This document shows positions 48,767 to 62,901 of a DNA stretch of 64,000 nt, piece by piece (the first letter of the stretch is position 1; each line of letters starts with the position of its first letter). Below the pieces are notes generated by a model. The model did not search any database, was not told where the DNA came from, and was given only the letters and a program-made list of their open reading frames with translations. Position numbers and translations under genes: made by a program. The stretch covers positions 59,110 through 123,109 of the forward strand of contig CAKKTI010000011.1 in NCBI GenBank assembly GCA_920105805.1, given 5' to 3'. Source of the stretch: Condylostoma magnum. Its lineage: Eukaryota > Ciliophora > Heterotrichea > Heterotrichida > Condylostomatidae.

Positions 48767-51700
48767 ATGTTGCTTATATTTCTCCAGCATATGTAATGTG
48801 CAGCTCAAATTATAAACACCAAAGACATATCTTAAATATACTTACAATCTAACGAAACCTACAAGATTGATATTAATCAGGTATTTCGAGGTTAAAGTCT
48901 TCAATACAGCATTCTATAGTAAAATTCTGAAGCAAAATTATAAAAGCATTTTAATGCTACAGTTTTGAATTCGATATCCTTAGATTAACCGAACTTTTTA
49001 GACTATAGACAAAACTCTGTAATATTATTTGAAGATCAAATAGCAATCACATTTTCCAGAACAACTTTGCATATTTTTGACTTTTACAATGGACTAATCA
49101 ATTCACAAATACACTATAACATATCTGATACGAATACTATCGACTACATCTACGGCGTAGAGACTACTAGAGTAGCTAATGATAAGTTTCTGATAGTTTT
49201 ATGTGCTTAAAAGAATCAGACAACTTCTCTTTTTCAACTTTTACTAAATGGCTTAATTCCTACAGCTCCAGAGTTGGTATAAACTAAATTGAAATTACAC
49301 TCATAAGTTTTACTAAGATGCTGATCAGACTCAGTATGTGCCTTAAGTAACATTATAGGTAAGGAAGCATTAATCTATATAATCAAATTCGGACAACATT
49401 AGTAATAGTTCAATATATTAAATGTAATTAAGAATTATTACAGTAATTAAACAGTTTGTTTATAGGACATGCAATTCTTAGATGAAAGCACATTGCTTAT
49501 TGCAGACTGCTAAAATTTCTTATAGCTTATTAATTCACCTGACTACTCTTTCGATTAATTAAGCTTAAAGAGTAGCGGGCCGTTTACTTCAGATTTGTAA
49601 AGATTAGCAAGATTGGATAATAGGAATGCAATTGGAGTTTATTTAAAAGATGGACTTTATATTATGGAGTAATTGGGCTAAAGGTATTTTTTACCAAATT
49701 TAAATGACTTTATTAGTATAAATTTATAGCAAAATTTAGCATTGAATCGCCTTAATTCAACTAATACTTATGTTCTTTAAAAGCTTGTAGTTGATCCAAC
49801 AATAAACCAGTATTTTATCGAGAAGACTCTTGAACTATCTTAATTTATAAGTAAGGATGATAAAATTATAGGAGCTAGATTTGCATAAGATCAATAATGT
49901 TTTATAAGAACAATGACGTAATTTATATTATTAAATTAAACATATTCGCCCACAGTGCTTGAAATTAATGGAGGTTTAAGAGATTTTCAAGTAGATTTAT
50001 CAATTAGTTCCTAGATAGATAATAATCCACCTTAAAACTATACAATCAATGTGAATATAAGCAATTAAACTACTGTCTAAAAGATTAGCTAGTACTATAG
50101 CCCACCTCAGATAGATTAGTCTATAGAGCTGAATTTAATAACAAGAGATGTATCCCATCCGTATGATTTTAACTTGTATGATATGTTTACTGGATGAAAT
50201 TTAAATTATACTATAGAATAAAAGTAATCAAAGGATTTCTTAGTAAAATACTCCAAAAGTTTAGATAAGCTAGAATTGATACAAGAAATATCCTTATAGA
50301 AAAAGTACTTAAATATTTTTGCTTTCCGTCCTGATATATTTGTACTTATGAATGATGAGGAATTTTAGTTTCAGGGAAGTGGAACAGTAAATTAATATTA
50401 TAAGATACCAAACTGCAAACCTTATTAGGCCTTTTAACTAGATGCTTCAATAGATACTTTTTTACTAGTTTTTGATTGTAATACGATAGAATCTAAATTG
50501 CTTTTAGTAAATTCTAATTAAAATGCATCGATATTCACATTCTCTTCTGAAATAAGATGCTCAATAATAGTACAAATTTTTGAGTATATTTTATGCTCAA
50601 ACTATATAGATGCTTATCTTTATAAATGAAATCCTGGTATAATTTATAATTATGAGTATATTAAGTTAGACTATAATAATAGTACGGAACCTTTAAGCCA
50701 GGTATTATTTGACGGCTTTGAACACATTTTAATGTACTCTAAAATAGTTAATAAGCTGGTTTAATTAAATATTTATAATAAGAGCTTATCTAATTATTAC
50801 CAAATCTATGAAGGAACTTAATATTTGTATTGACACAATAACACTTTACTAGCTGTTACATAATAAGGATAAATTGTACTGATGGATCCAGAAATACCCT
50901 TCAACCCTAGAAGAATAATTTAAAGTATTATAGATCCATACTAGACAATTTAAAAAGTTAAGGTTTAAGATAACGGAATTTTGATATAAACAGATGTTCA
51001 AGGGTATATAGTTCTATTAGATAACAGCAATGCAGGAGCCTTGTATAAAACTTTTGATCTAGGAGGTATATAAAATTGGTAATTAGTAAATAACTCATTA
51101 CTAGTAAGCTTAAATTCGTAAGAAATGAGAATCTATGAGCTTAAGTATCAAAATTAATCAGGATCAAATAATCAAATTTACTTTCAAAGGAGCAGTGGCA
51201 ATCTAAATCTAGATTTGTAAAATACTACAGTTAATATTGTTGCTTAAAATAGTAAAAGTTATAATAACTATTAAATTAATTTTAGAATAAATCCAAATGG
51301 AATGGAGCCTTATATTAGTCAAGAATTCAAGGATATTGGCTCTTAAAAAGTGCCTTATTAAGCAGAAAAAGCTATTTACTTAGATGATAAGATCTTAGGT
51401 TAAAATTTAAATTTTACAGCCTATTGAGACATTCCAACTGATAGTGATTTATTTGCTGATATTATACAGCATAGTAAGTATTCAGACAAGTAAGCAGTTT
51501 CATAAATAGAACATCATATTCAAGGCCCAATTTTTAATTACTTTTTTATGCTAAGAAATCAAAATGTTATCTTTTATAACTTCAATAATAAGATACAAAA
51601 TAACACGTATGTAGCTAAAGATTTACATTTGAAATAAGAAGTAAAAATTATTAAGCTTCTTATGCCTTAAAATGAAACGAATATGTATTTTTGTGTATAT

Positions 51701-52864
51701 TCTATGATAAATGATAATTAACATAACAATTATAATCAAATATTGAACTTTTATTAAGTTACAAATAATGAGAACCTTGACATGCAAAAAGTAGGAGAAT
51801 ATGCTGTTGAAAACGGCATTGTTTAGAAGTTAATACCATTAGACTTTAAAGAACCAACGGTAGCCATATGTTATTAGATTTTACCTGAGTATAATCAATT
51901 CAATGATTATTGTGATAGATTTACGGTATTATAATATCATACACAAATCAAAAATATAACAAGTTAAAACCTAGATTTTTCTAATCTTTAGTTATAACAG
52001 CCACTAGTAAAATATTTACATGCAGAAACTACTATTAATAACGAGAACTTGCTTTACATATTACTTTAAAATTAGGAATTTAGAATTTATAAGTTAATAG
52101 GAAAAGATATAACACTAATGCATACAGATTAAAGTAAATTTTAACGAGCTTAAAGTCAAAGAGTTTATAAAAGTTAGGTGTATATTGCTGATGAATATTC
52201 TTTAACCCATTACAATATTACTGCTAATTATACACTTAATCAAGTACATAAATACTTCTATCAAAACATAAATGATGGGATAATAGATACAAATTTAAAT
52301 CAAATTGCAATAAGCCCGAATCAATCAACTGTGGGCCTTTTACAAACTTGGAGCTACTAAAATTTATATTACCAGATCTTTAACATTACTAGTTAATAAA
52401 TTACAACAAGAGCAAACTGTAAAACTTACTTCTTTACTATGAATCCCTGTGAGGCAATATTCCTCAGTGAAAATTTACTGTTAAGTTATACACTACAATA
52501 AAGCGATTTAAGATTTACTTAGATGGTAAGGCCGCAAATATTAATTCCTTCAATATCTGAAAAGGAGTACAAATCCTTAAAGCCTTAATAATACTCAAAT
52601 GTACTTAAACTAGGAGTTAATAATGATTCTAATTATACTGAAATTTACTCATAATATATAAAAATTCATAGAATTGGAGATGTAGAGTCAGATGATGATA
52701 ATCATAAATATACAATAATTTGTATTTGTATTGGATCAGGATTAATTACTTCAATACTTTTAATTGTGTGTTATAATTACTGTAAATGAAGAAGGTAACG
52801 CTAATTACGATCTTTAAATCCTATTCTGGATACATTAAGGTTTGACGATCATATTAATTATTAG
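48767..52864 (+). CDS. Giant single-pass surface protein E (1,365 residues)
   Basis: Signal peptide MLLIFLQHMQCAAQ. The ectodomain of about 1,300 residues is rich in Asn, Gln, Ser and Tyr, with repeated short beta strands and Asn-x-Ser/Thr sites, possibly a beta-propeller series (ITFSRTTLHIFDFYNG; ILVIQTDV-like strands). One membrane helix near residues 1,314-1,338 (IICICIGSGLITSILLIVC) is followed by a short basic cytosolic tail (YCKWRRQRQLRSLNP). The stop is TAG 52862 after HINY. Without it the frame would stay open more than 100 codons into the antisense of PKG, so TAG must act as a stop here. Function unknown. Confidence 0.75.
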
Positions 52865-52971
52865 CTTAGTATTAAATCATACATTTTATAAATAAATTTA
52901 AGTATTTCAGCATTCAACTAGTATATCTAACACACCATCTTTTAATTCTAACAATAAACTCAATTTTACAT

Positions 52972-55686
<2,715 letters not shown>

Positions 55687-56180
55687 TTTTTATCGAAATT
55701 TTGCTTGATTGATATAAAAGACAATTGTTAGGGTGTTATTTGAGCTGCTTCTTTTTTATTTAATACAGTATTGTAATAATGTTTCAACGTTTTATAAAAA
55801 AGGAAAAGATTCGGTTAATATATAGTGGTATAAATTAGTTTTATGCTAAATTTAAGTCTTTTATATAAGTATTTGGTGTTCAAGCTGTAAACACTTAAAT
55901 TAGTATATTGAGTATATATAAATCTAGGGTATCATATGATGTAATTTTCCTAGCATAATTCAATCTGTGCTAAGCTCCACAATTAGCGTATGGAGAAGTT
56001 TTAGGAAAATATTTTATCTACTATTAAGATATAAATTATAAAAGTTTAAGTCATTAAAAGAATTAAATTAATTACTTATTAAATTGAAAGTACTAGATGT
56101 TAATTTCAAAATTAAAAATTGTTTTGAATAAATATGTGATAAGAATAGATTTTTGATTAACATAAAACATAATATAAATC
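55687..56180. other. Intergenic spacer upstream of PKG
   Basis: 494 nt, the longest gene-free stretch in the 53-64 kb part. Very AT-rich with frequent TAA/TAG/TGA in all frames and no convincing ORF. It should hold the PKG promoter and the 3' end of the SHIPPO gene. Around 55950-56010 the composition is more mixed, but I could not match it to a known RNA. Confidence 0.4.
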
Positions 56181-57182
56181 TTAATACTTAGATACGAAAT
56201 TTTTAGATGGAGTGTATTGACTAGGACCGGGAGTAATAGATTCTGGAAAAATAGAAGGCCGCTTAGATAACGGAATCTTTAGTCCTTTCTTTGATTTGAC
56301 AATTACTTAATCTGAATATTGTCCTGGCCCTGGTGTATCTTTAATATCATGCAAAATTCTTTTCTACTAGGAAAATGTTTGTTTAACATTTTTAGACTTA
56401 TCATTAAACTCTGAAAAATGTTATTACTTTATTTTAGTGTCAACGTTAACAGATTTAGCAAATTTCATAAAACTGCGTGAAAATGATTTTTATTCAGAAT
56501 TAGCAGCTCTAAAAGCAAGTTGGTCAAATAAGGGAATTGATTTATTACTAGTTTCTGATTGTTCTTATGAGCCTTAGCTTTAATCTTTTATAATCTAAAC
56601 TTCAATTTTATTTTCTTCTAATGACCTTTTAGTTTTTCTAAGCAATTCCACTTATTGCTTTCTTTACGTTTTTGATGAGTTTGATAGATTTCCTAAAAGA
56701 CTTTCTAAATTGGCTAATTATGCGTGCTTTTAATTCTATTCCTTTTGCTACATTGCGTGCTACTTCTTATCCGGCTTCTTACGTCTTTAAGTTTAGAACA
56801 CCTCTTCTATAATATAAGGTATATTTTCAAGTAGCAATCCTTTACCTTTATTAAGCCCAGATTCCCCTTATTTAGCACAATTTTTATACAGTGCTAGAAA
56901 AACTGACTTAAATTACTCTTCAATCTCTTACTCCATAATACTAAATTAAAAATGATAACCATCTCTGGAATAATTTCTCTTCCTCTGAATTCTTTCTTTC
57001 TCAGTCATTAAAAAGTGGTCTAATAAACTTAACTTCTCACCTTTTCTTTTGCTTTGGGAATATCGTTACAAACTAAGTCTTGGAGATTAAATTACCTCAG
57101 ATCTTCTACTAGTGTAAAATTTCCGTTGAATATTGTGAGGAGTATATGAAATCTACGGAGTATAAGAGGATTAAGGAGTCAT
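56181..57182 (-). CDS. SHIPPO/STPG-repeat protein (axonemal or microtubule-associated), about 333 residues
   Basis: The C-terminus carries Pro-Gly-Pro repeats of the SHIPPO (sperm-tail PG-rich) type: DTPGPGQYS, ITPGPSQYTPS, and earlier SSYTPQ and ISYTPHN. The middle is a Lys/Gln-rich helical region. SHIPPO proteins are microtubule inner or outer proteins of cilia and flagella. It ends at TAA 56181 after FVSKY. The start is uncertain. ATG 57182 (MTPQSSYTP) is the first in frame, but protein-like sequence continues upstream across the stop of the next gene, and another ATG (MIERKKIEK, near 57282) would need an intron to reach this frame. Confidence 0.6.
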
Positions 57183-57284
57183 AGAGTTAGATGTCTGTTG
57201 AATTATCTAAAATCTATCTGTGAGTGAGAACTTCTATTAAGTTTTTCTCCTGATTCTTTTCAATCTTCTTTCTTTCTATCATGT

Positions 57285-58054
57285 TTATTTCACAAGTTCA
57301 ATAAAATGGGGAGATACTTCCTTTAATTTTCTATTCCTTGTATTTTAGTTTTCTTATTAAGCAATTCCTTCCTCGTCGCTATCGTCCATTACTTTAATAA
57401 TTGATGTTTTCTTTCTAAAAACTGTTTTTATGATAGATTTGTCCAACTTTTAGCTACTTAACGTTAGTTTTATTATATCCAAGATGTACATTCCATCCAT
57501 AACATCTCCAATAGCTATAAACTTAAGTAGATCAATATAAGTATATTTAAATTCTTCAATAAAATCAATCACTTACTTTCCAAGATTCTTTAAACCTTCA
57601 TATATATCAGTATCTGTAATTTTATACTTTTGATTTTTTGCAAAATTGCTGATATATCCTGATGCATGCATTTCATTTCCTACTCTTATTACCTTAACAT
57701 AATATAAGTCAAAATTTAAGGGGATTTCTGGGACCAAAGCAACTTGTTTTATTTGCTAGCCCAATAATTAATGCTTTATTAATTCTTTTACGTCATTTAA
57801 ATATCCAACTTTTCACTTAAAGCCGACTTTTATGAAACATAGTATCTCTCCCTTTAGCTAAGTTTTACTTCTTTGTTATTAGAAAGCTCTTAAAATTTGT
57901 GAAGTCTTTGTAAAGGCTTACTAAGGCATTTACTGTATTTTTCCTTAAGAATCACAGTAAAATCATGACTCAAGACTGTGAATCCTGCAAAATCCGGTTT
58001 AAAGTATTTTAAGCTTTTAACTGTTTTTAGATATTTTTTACAAAAGCCAACCAT
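57285..58054 (-). CDS. Unknown protein, 250 residues, with one 17-nt intron
   Basis: Exon 1 (58054-57869) encodes MVGFCKKYLKTVKSLKYF, then DFAGFTVLSHDFTVIL and KPLQRLHKFQELSNNKE. Exon 2 (57851-57285) continues as GEILCFIKVGFKWKVGYLND, IKQVALVPEIPLNFDL, YYVKVIRVGNEMHASGY and DLLKFIAIGDVMDGMYIL, ending ELVK at TAA 57285. Neither frame is protein-like beyond the junction, and removing 17 nt joins them in phase. No family recognised. It is a soluble mixed alpha/beta protein with an acidic patch (DDSDEEG). It starts 37 nt after the RING gene's stop. Confidence 0.65.
57852..57868 (-). other. 17-nt spliceosomal intron (GT...AG)
   Basis: On the minus strand the segment begins GTAAAA and ends TAAAG, 17 nt, phase 0 between codons for Glu and Gly. 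It restores one frame between two strongly protein-like stretches. A shorter 11-nt alternative ending at the internal TAG is also in phase and cannot be excluded. Heterotrich ciliates are known for introns of about 15-17 nt. Confidence 0.6.
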
Positions 58055-58091
58055 AGGTTTTATTGCGAGTTTATTTATTAAAAAGCATCTA

Positions 58092-59099
58092 TTAATTTAT
58101 TTTATTAAAACATTCTATTTCGGCTAATCTTGAACTTGTCTTTTCTGTTGTTTATGTCATACTTCTATAGCTTTTTATGGCTTGACGATAGCATCTTGCT
58201 TAAATATCCTTTTTGCCTACCATTGCGTAAGATTAGCCTAACTTTTCTAATAGAATTCCTAGTTTATAGAAAAACTTGTCAGTTCTATTGTTTACTTGTT
58301 ACATGCTTTGTATAGCCTGTTGATAATTTTAAACAGATTGGTTGAATTCTTATTAATCAAATTATATGTCTCCTATAGATGATTGTATATAAGCAAATGC
58401 ATTAAAATAACTATCACCTTAAACCTATAAATTAGCTAATAAGTCTGATGTTTTCTGTAATTATAAGATTACTTCTTACTAATATTAGCTTTAAAAGTTA
58501 TTTCTTACATTTTTTACAGATTTGATGTATAAGTCAAATTGCTTTTACCCTCATAAAAAGAAATTATTACAACAATTAAAAGCCTTTTTAAAATTATCGA
58601 TTTTAGTATAGCATAAGATACTTTAATTAATCAGTTGTATCTTATCTTTTTCAGCCAATATTTCAGTTTTTGTATCAATACTAATTTTAAGGGTTCTCAA
58701 TTATTTTAAAGCATTAGAATATAATTCCACAGCCTATTAAAACTAATTTTACTGGAAAAACTCATCTGCTGTGCTTCAGTCCTTATAAATCTATTTGGTT
58801 ATTTCTTAATAAAACTATTTTGCGTATTGTTAATCTCTTTCTTACTTTCCAGAATGATCATATAGAATTTCAATTAGTTGGTATAGTGATAGATTAGTGC
58901 TAAACTCATCGAAGGTTCTTTAATCTTAAAAGCGGCAGGTTGGGCAAGTTATAGGTCATTCGATTTAATTAATACACTATTTACATATACTGTGCCCACA
59001 TTGAATAATAAGTGGCTCTCTGTCTATATGATTAAAGTTTTCATAGCAAACTGTGCAGGTTATTAAATTGTCTAACTCTTGCAGTAGATTTTGTAACAT
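58092..59099 (-). CDS. RING-finger E3-like protein with helical repeats, 335 residues
   Basis: The N-terminal RING runs over residues 13-55: CTVCYENF, then CGHSICKQCI and CPTCRF, a C3HC4 pattern with all ligands present. One spacer is Gln from TAG and the Pro-Trp of IEWPITCP uses TGA. The rest is helical with TPR-like pairs (QAVELYSNALKQL; YQQAIQSMQQV; CYRQAIKSY). Together this suggests a ubiquitin ligase with a protein-binding scaffold. It ends at tandem TAA TAG (58094-58089). Confidence 0.85.
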
Positions 59100-59140
59100 T
59101 TTATTAATCAATTTTATAAGGTAAAATAATATATAATTAA

Positions 59141-59761
59141 TCACACAAACTCTCTAAAACGTGATATTTCAGGAAATTATGATATAATCGTTGCTTTGAC
59201 ATTCTTTTTTGATCTTCCTGACAATGCTACTATTCCATATATTGAGTTAGACAGCTATCCTCTACTAACTAAATCTTATTTGTTTTTTATAAGCTAATTT
59301 GCTCTATGGTGCTTATTAGTCTCTGAAGTATGTTACAATGTTTCATATTTCAAATTTTACAGCTTTTCTTTGCCTTATTAATTATTAAATTCACTTGTAA
59401 TCTCTTAAATTAGTGCCTGACGCTATAAAGTCATTCATTTTAAATTATTCACCATTGATTTATGCTGTTTCTCTTAATTTCATAGATAGCAAGGCTAACC
59501 AGGAGTAGAAAATCCTCTAGCACTGTTTAATTTAATATGCCTCTTTAGTCTGGCTATCTATTCTTTTATTTCATCTGAGTTTGGAATGGAAGATGCTTTA
59601 ATATTTCTAACAATAATACTGTTAGGCCTATGCACTATTGTAGGATTAGTTCTTGCTGGATTGGGTGTGCGACACTTTTTAGGTATTTTATGCTGGATTT
59701 CACGAATTCCAAGGGCTCTGGTTAGAGATCTTGATTTTAGGTGGCTTTATTAATTTTACAT
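59141..59761 (-). CDS. Unknown basic protein, 206 residues
   Basis: From ATG 59761 (MQNQQSHLKSRSLTRALG) to TGA 59141. Arg/Lys-rich with a Pro-rich N-terminal third (KKCRTPNPARTNPT), then helical charged regions (NQQGKEKLQNLKYETL). A YGIVALSGRSKKN stretch near the C-terminus is the only hydrophobic patch. Not recognised. It lies 41 nt upstream of the RING gene on the same strand. Confidence 0.55.
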
Positions 59762-59869
59762 TTTATATATATTTGAGGAATTATTTGATTGTATATTTAA
59801 TGTTTCTAGTAGCAGTGTTCTTATTCAAAGTGGAATTATTAGTAGGGACTAAAGATAGAAGATGATTTC

Positions 59870-60229
59870 ATGCGAGTTGTTATAGTAAAGGCTTACAAAA
59901 ATTATATTAATAATATCTAGTTTTAAAAGATATAGTAACAGTGTACTCAATATAATTTTGGTAGTAGTATATTAATAAAAGATATGCAATAATGTAAAAA
60001 TATCATTATCAGCTATATTTAAAATGGACTTAATATAGTTATTCAAATTCCTACTTAAGGAAGTGTAAACTATTTGAATTTTATAAGCAGTAATATCACA
60101 CAAAGTGATTGCCTGTACAAAGACTAAGTTCATAATATATTTTCTAACTTATTAAACATTTTGAAAATAGAAGTACCAAAAAAATATAGTTTAGAAAATG
60201 GTTACTACTCTATGTTTATCAATGTCTAA
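59870..60229 (+). CDS. Unknown protein, 119 residues
   Basis: Start MRVVIVKAYKNYIN at 59870, divergent from the previous gene (108-nt gap). It has mixed strands (IIISYIQNGLNIVIQIP) and a helix (VHNIFSNLLNILKIEVP), ending GYYSMFINV at tandem TAA TGA (60227-60232). Its stop overlaps the tail of the convergent zinc-finger gene. No family recognised, although compact size and clean ends support a real gene. Confidence 0.55.
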
Positions 60230-60611
60230 TGAATTTTTGTAATTTTGCTTCACTCAAAACTCTTCTATCTTTTACATCTTACTACTCATCTATTTCATAT
60301 TCTTAGTTAGTTAAATCTTTCTCTTATATTATGTGCTTTTTCTTATGCAGTGAAAGCTAGCTCAATTACCTGAAATTTTATCCGCATTTTAAGCATTTTA
60401 GAGGCTTAAGCTCCTAATGAATCAATTTATGCTCATTTAGATTTTACTTACTAGCAAATCTTTTATTACAAGGCTTGCAGTAAAACTTCTTAGAAAATAT
60501 ATGCTAGTTTTGAATATGCCTTATTAAATTAAACTTCGTACTGAAATCTTTAAAACAGTTGCTATACATACAGCAGAATAAGTTGATATTGTATTCTTCA
60601 ATATTTTCCAT
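60219..60611 (-). CDS. C2H2 zinc-finger protein, three fingers, 130 residues
   Basis: The start MENIEEYNINLFCC is followed by three fingers: CCMYSNCFKDF..NLIRHIQNQH (residues 13-37), YCKPCNKRF..NLNEHKLIH and CLKCGQNF..LSLHKKKH. Ligand spacing C-x2-4-C / H-x3-4-H is kept. An acidic Gln-rich tail (DEQQDVKDRR) follows. Probably a DNA- or RNA-binding nuclear protein. It ends at tandem TGA TAA (60221-60216), overlapping the convergent neighbour by about 11 nt. Confidence 0.85.
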
Positions 60612-60797
60612 TTATTTTTATTTGATTTGAAAATGGGAAAAATGTAATGAAATAGGTTTTTAAGCATTATATTTACTAGTTTGAAGGTAGTATATTTGAA
60701 ATTTAGTATGTTTGAAAGCATTCTTATATTATAAAGGTATTTTCTAAACAAAAGGGGACTTGGAGCAAGTTATTATAGTCTATATATTGAAATAATA

Positions 60798-61346
60798 ATG
60801 GGATAATAAATCAAATATGCAGGTGATACTGGTGAGTTGGTAAGATTAAGCTTTTACTGTCTTTCTCCGTATAATTTAAAAATAGAAGAATTTTAATTTT
60901 CAGCCACTAATTTTAGTTTAAAATTAAAGGCCTTATTTTTTGAGAATAAAGGAAAGTGATTAAAACTACTGCTGGCAATTAAATCTTTTATTTAGTGTAT
61001 TGATACTATATTAAATGGAAACTAAATTATAAAATCCTATGATTTAGCTAATGTTATTTGGCCAATATAATCTGTTCATCAGCTTTAAAATAATACAATC
61101 GTATAAATAGGTACTAATCTCTTTTAAATGAGATTTAATAGTAAAAGTACTTAAACAACATATAATTTTATGAATCTACTATGATTGAGTGCTTTTAAAT
61201 TGTACTTAGAAAATTAATTTATTTGAAATTTAATAGATAAGACTTTAAATTATAAGAAAGTAAATATATTTTATACTAATTGTTTAAGGGAGCAGCTAAT
61301 AATTGCTTTCTTACACTTAATTTTTGAAGATACTTTTAAGACCTAA
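60798..61346 (+). CDS. Unknown protein, 182 residues
   Basis: From ATG 60798 (MGQQIKYAGDTGELVRLS) to TAA 61344 after IFEDTFKT. The product has alternating hydrophobic stretches (LKLKALFFENKGKWLKLL; LLAIKSFIQCIDTIL; LREQLIIAFLHLIF). Several Trp are TGA. No domain is recognised. The next gene starts 22 nt later. Moderate support from continuous composition and a natural Met-Gly start. Confidence 0.5.
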
Positions 61347-61368
61347 GTAGTTACTTAAAATAAGTATA

Positions 61369-61773
61369 ATGGGTGAAAATTAAATTACTTAAGAATCAAA
61401 TGAAATACAACGATTTAAACAATGAAATTAAATACTACTTAGCTATATAAATTGTTAAATTTATAGTTTATTTATTTAGGGCATTAGTCCAAACATAATA
61501 AATACTAAGCTAGATTTGAAATATATTCTAGCTATAAATAAACATACATCTTCTACCTTTCAAAATATGCAGTATTCTAGTTTGAATCCCTTTAAAAGCT
61601 TTAATAGATATTGACAATTATCTTTATGAAAAGAACATGAATTATCCATATATAAGATACATAAAATCGATTAATTGTACATCGAATGCAAAATCTCTTG
61701 ATATAAAAGATTAAACCTAGAGAATAGATACTCTGTCTTATATACTTTCAGCCCATTTAAACCTGGAGAATAA
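61369..61773 (+). CDS. Unknown protein, 134 residues
   Basis: From ATG 61369 (MGENQITQESNEIQRFKQ) to TAA 61771, with a second TAA two codons on. Sequence such as SLNPFKSFNRYWQLSLWKE, KIDQLYIECKISWYKRL and YSVLYTFSPFKPGE is strongly protein-like, and other frames are less so. The N-terminus is hydrophilic. Family unknown. The neighbour starts 23 nt downstream. Confidence 0.55.
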
Positions 61774-61796
61774 CTTTAAAGTTATTTATTTATAAA

Positions 61797-62765
61797 ATGT
61801 CATCTAATTATTATTAGAATAGTCAAACCGTTTCTCATTCTCCTATTAAATCTCAAGGCTTTAAGCAAACAACATAAAAATTATAATAGGCTTTTTTATA
61901 ATAGCAATAAATTGAATTACAAAATCAATAGTATTAGAAGCTTATTGAATAACAATATGAAAATGAATAGACTGTAAAAAGATAGTAAGTCTAGCAGAAT
62001 CATAACTTTTTACTGAAATAAATCTAAGAAAATTAAGTTAAAAAGCAAGATGCTATAATTTCTAAAAAACAGCCAGCAATTGCAGAAGAATTTCATGGAT
62101 ATCCAAATTTACCTTAAACTCCTACTAAATTGAGAAGATAAAGATAGAAGCTACAGTAAAAAGAATTCATGAAATCTCTTAATATGCAACTGAAATTAAA
62201 AGAAACAAGAAAAATAAATGATTTAACTACATAAAGAAGATTGGACTAGTAGGTCTTAGAGTAAGATAAACTGAACTACAAGAATTGACTATAACAACAA
62301 TAAGATTAAAAGTTAATTCAAGCATAGAACTTAAAGGAAAGCTGAGATTGTAGCTTAAAAACACAAAATGTGTAAAAGCAATTAGATAAATTAATAAGCT
62401 AGGGAATAATCAGTAGAGATAATTCTCCAGATACTAAAGCTAGAAATTAATCAGCTGATAGTATCAAATCAATTTTCCCAATGCATGCACCAAATAATAA
62501 CTCATAAATAAACAACATTGACTCTCCTTTATACCAAAAGCATTAAGTAATTGATCTATCTTAAATTGAAAGAATTAAACAACGAGCTAATCAGATTAAT
62601 AGAGAAATGAATTAAAGATTAATTGCTAGACATAATAATAGAATAAAAGATTCTGTAAAGAAAGCAAAACTCAATAGAAGTAATCATAATGGCATCTATC
62701 AATCTGTATCCCCTAGATATCAGTACTATAGAAGAAAATAACTTAAATAAAAGGATTATTTGTAA
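61797..62765 (+). CDS. Gln-rich coiled-coil protein, 322 residues
   Basis: From ATG 61797 (MSSNYYQNSQTVSHSP) to TAA 62763. More than a fifth of the residues are Gln, most written TAA/TAG. Helical coiled-coil segments alternate with Ser/Pro-rich linkers (HGYPNLPQTPTKLRRQ; RDNSPDTKARN). The C-terminus is basic (RIKDSVKKAKLNRS; SPRYQYYRRKQ). Probably a structural or centrosomal-type protein; not assignable. Confidence 0.65.
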
Positions 62766-62901
62766 TCAATACATATTAATATGAAGGCATATTGCCAATT
62801 TCATTTCTTCACCTTATTAAATAATACAGGTACATTATCATATAAACTAGTAAATAACCCTATATCTAATGTAAACTAACACATCATAAAACTAATCTTA
62901 A

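Noticed and set aside
56181-59099. One long protein from RING through to SHIPPO
   Set aside because: The coding-like frame between 58092 and 57869 is different from the RING frame, the RING protein ends in tandem TAA TAG, and the middle gene has its own Met start.
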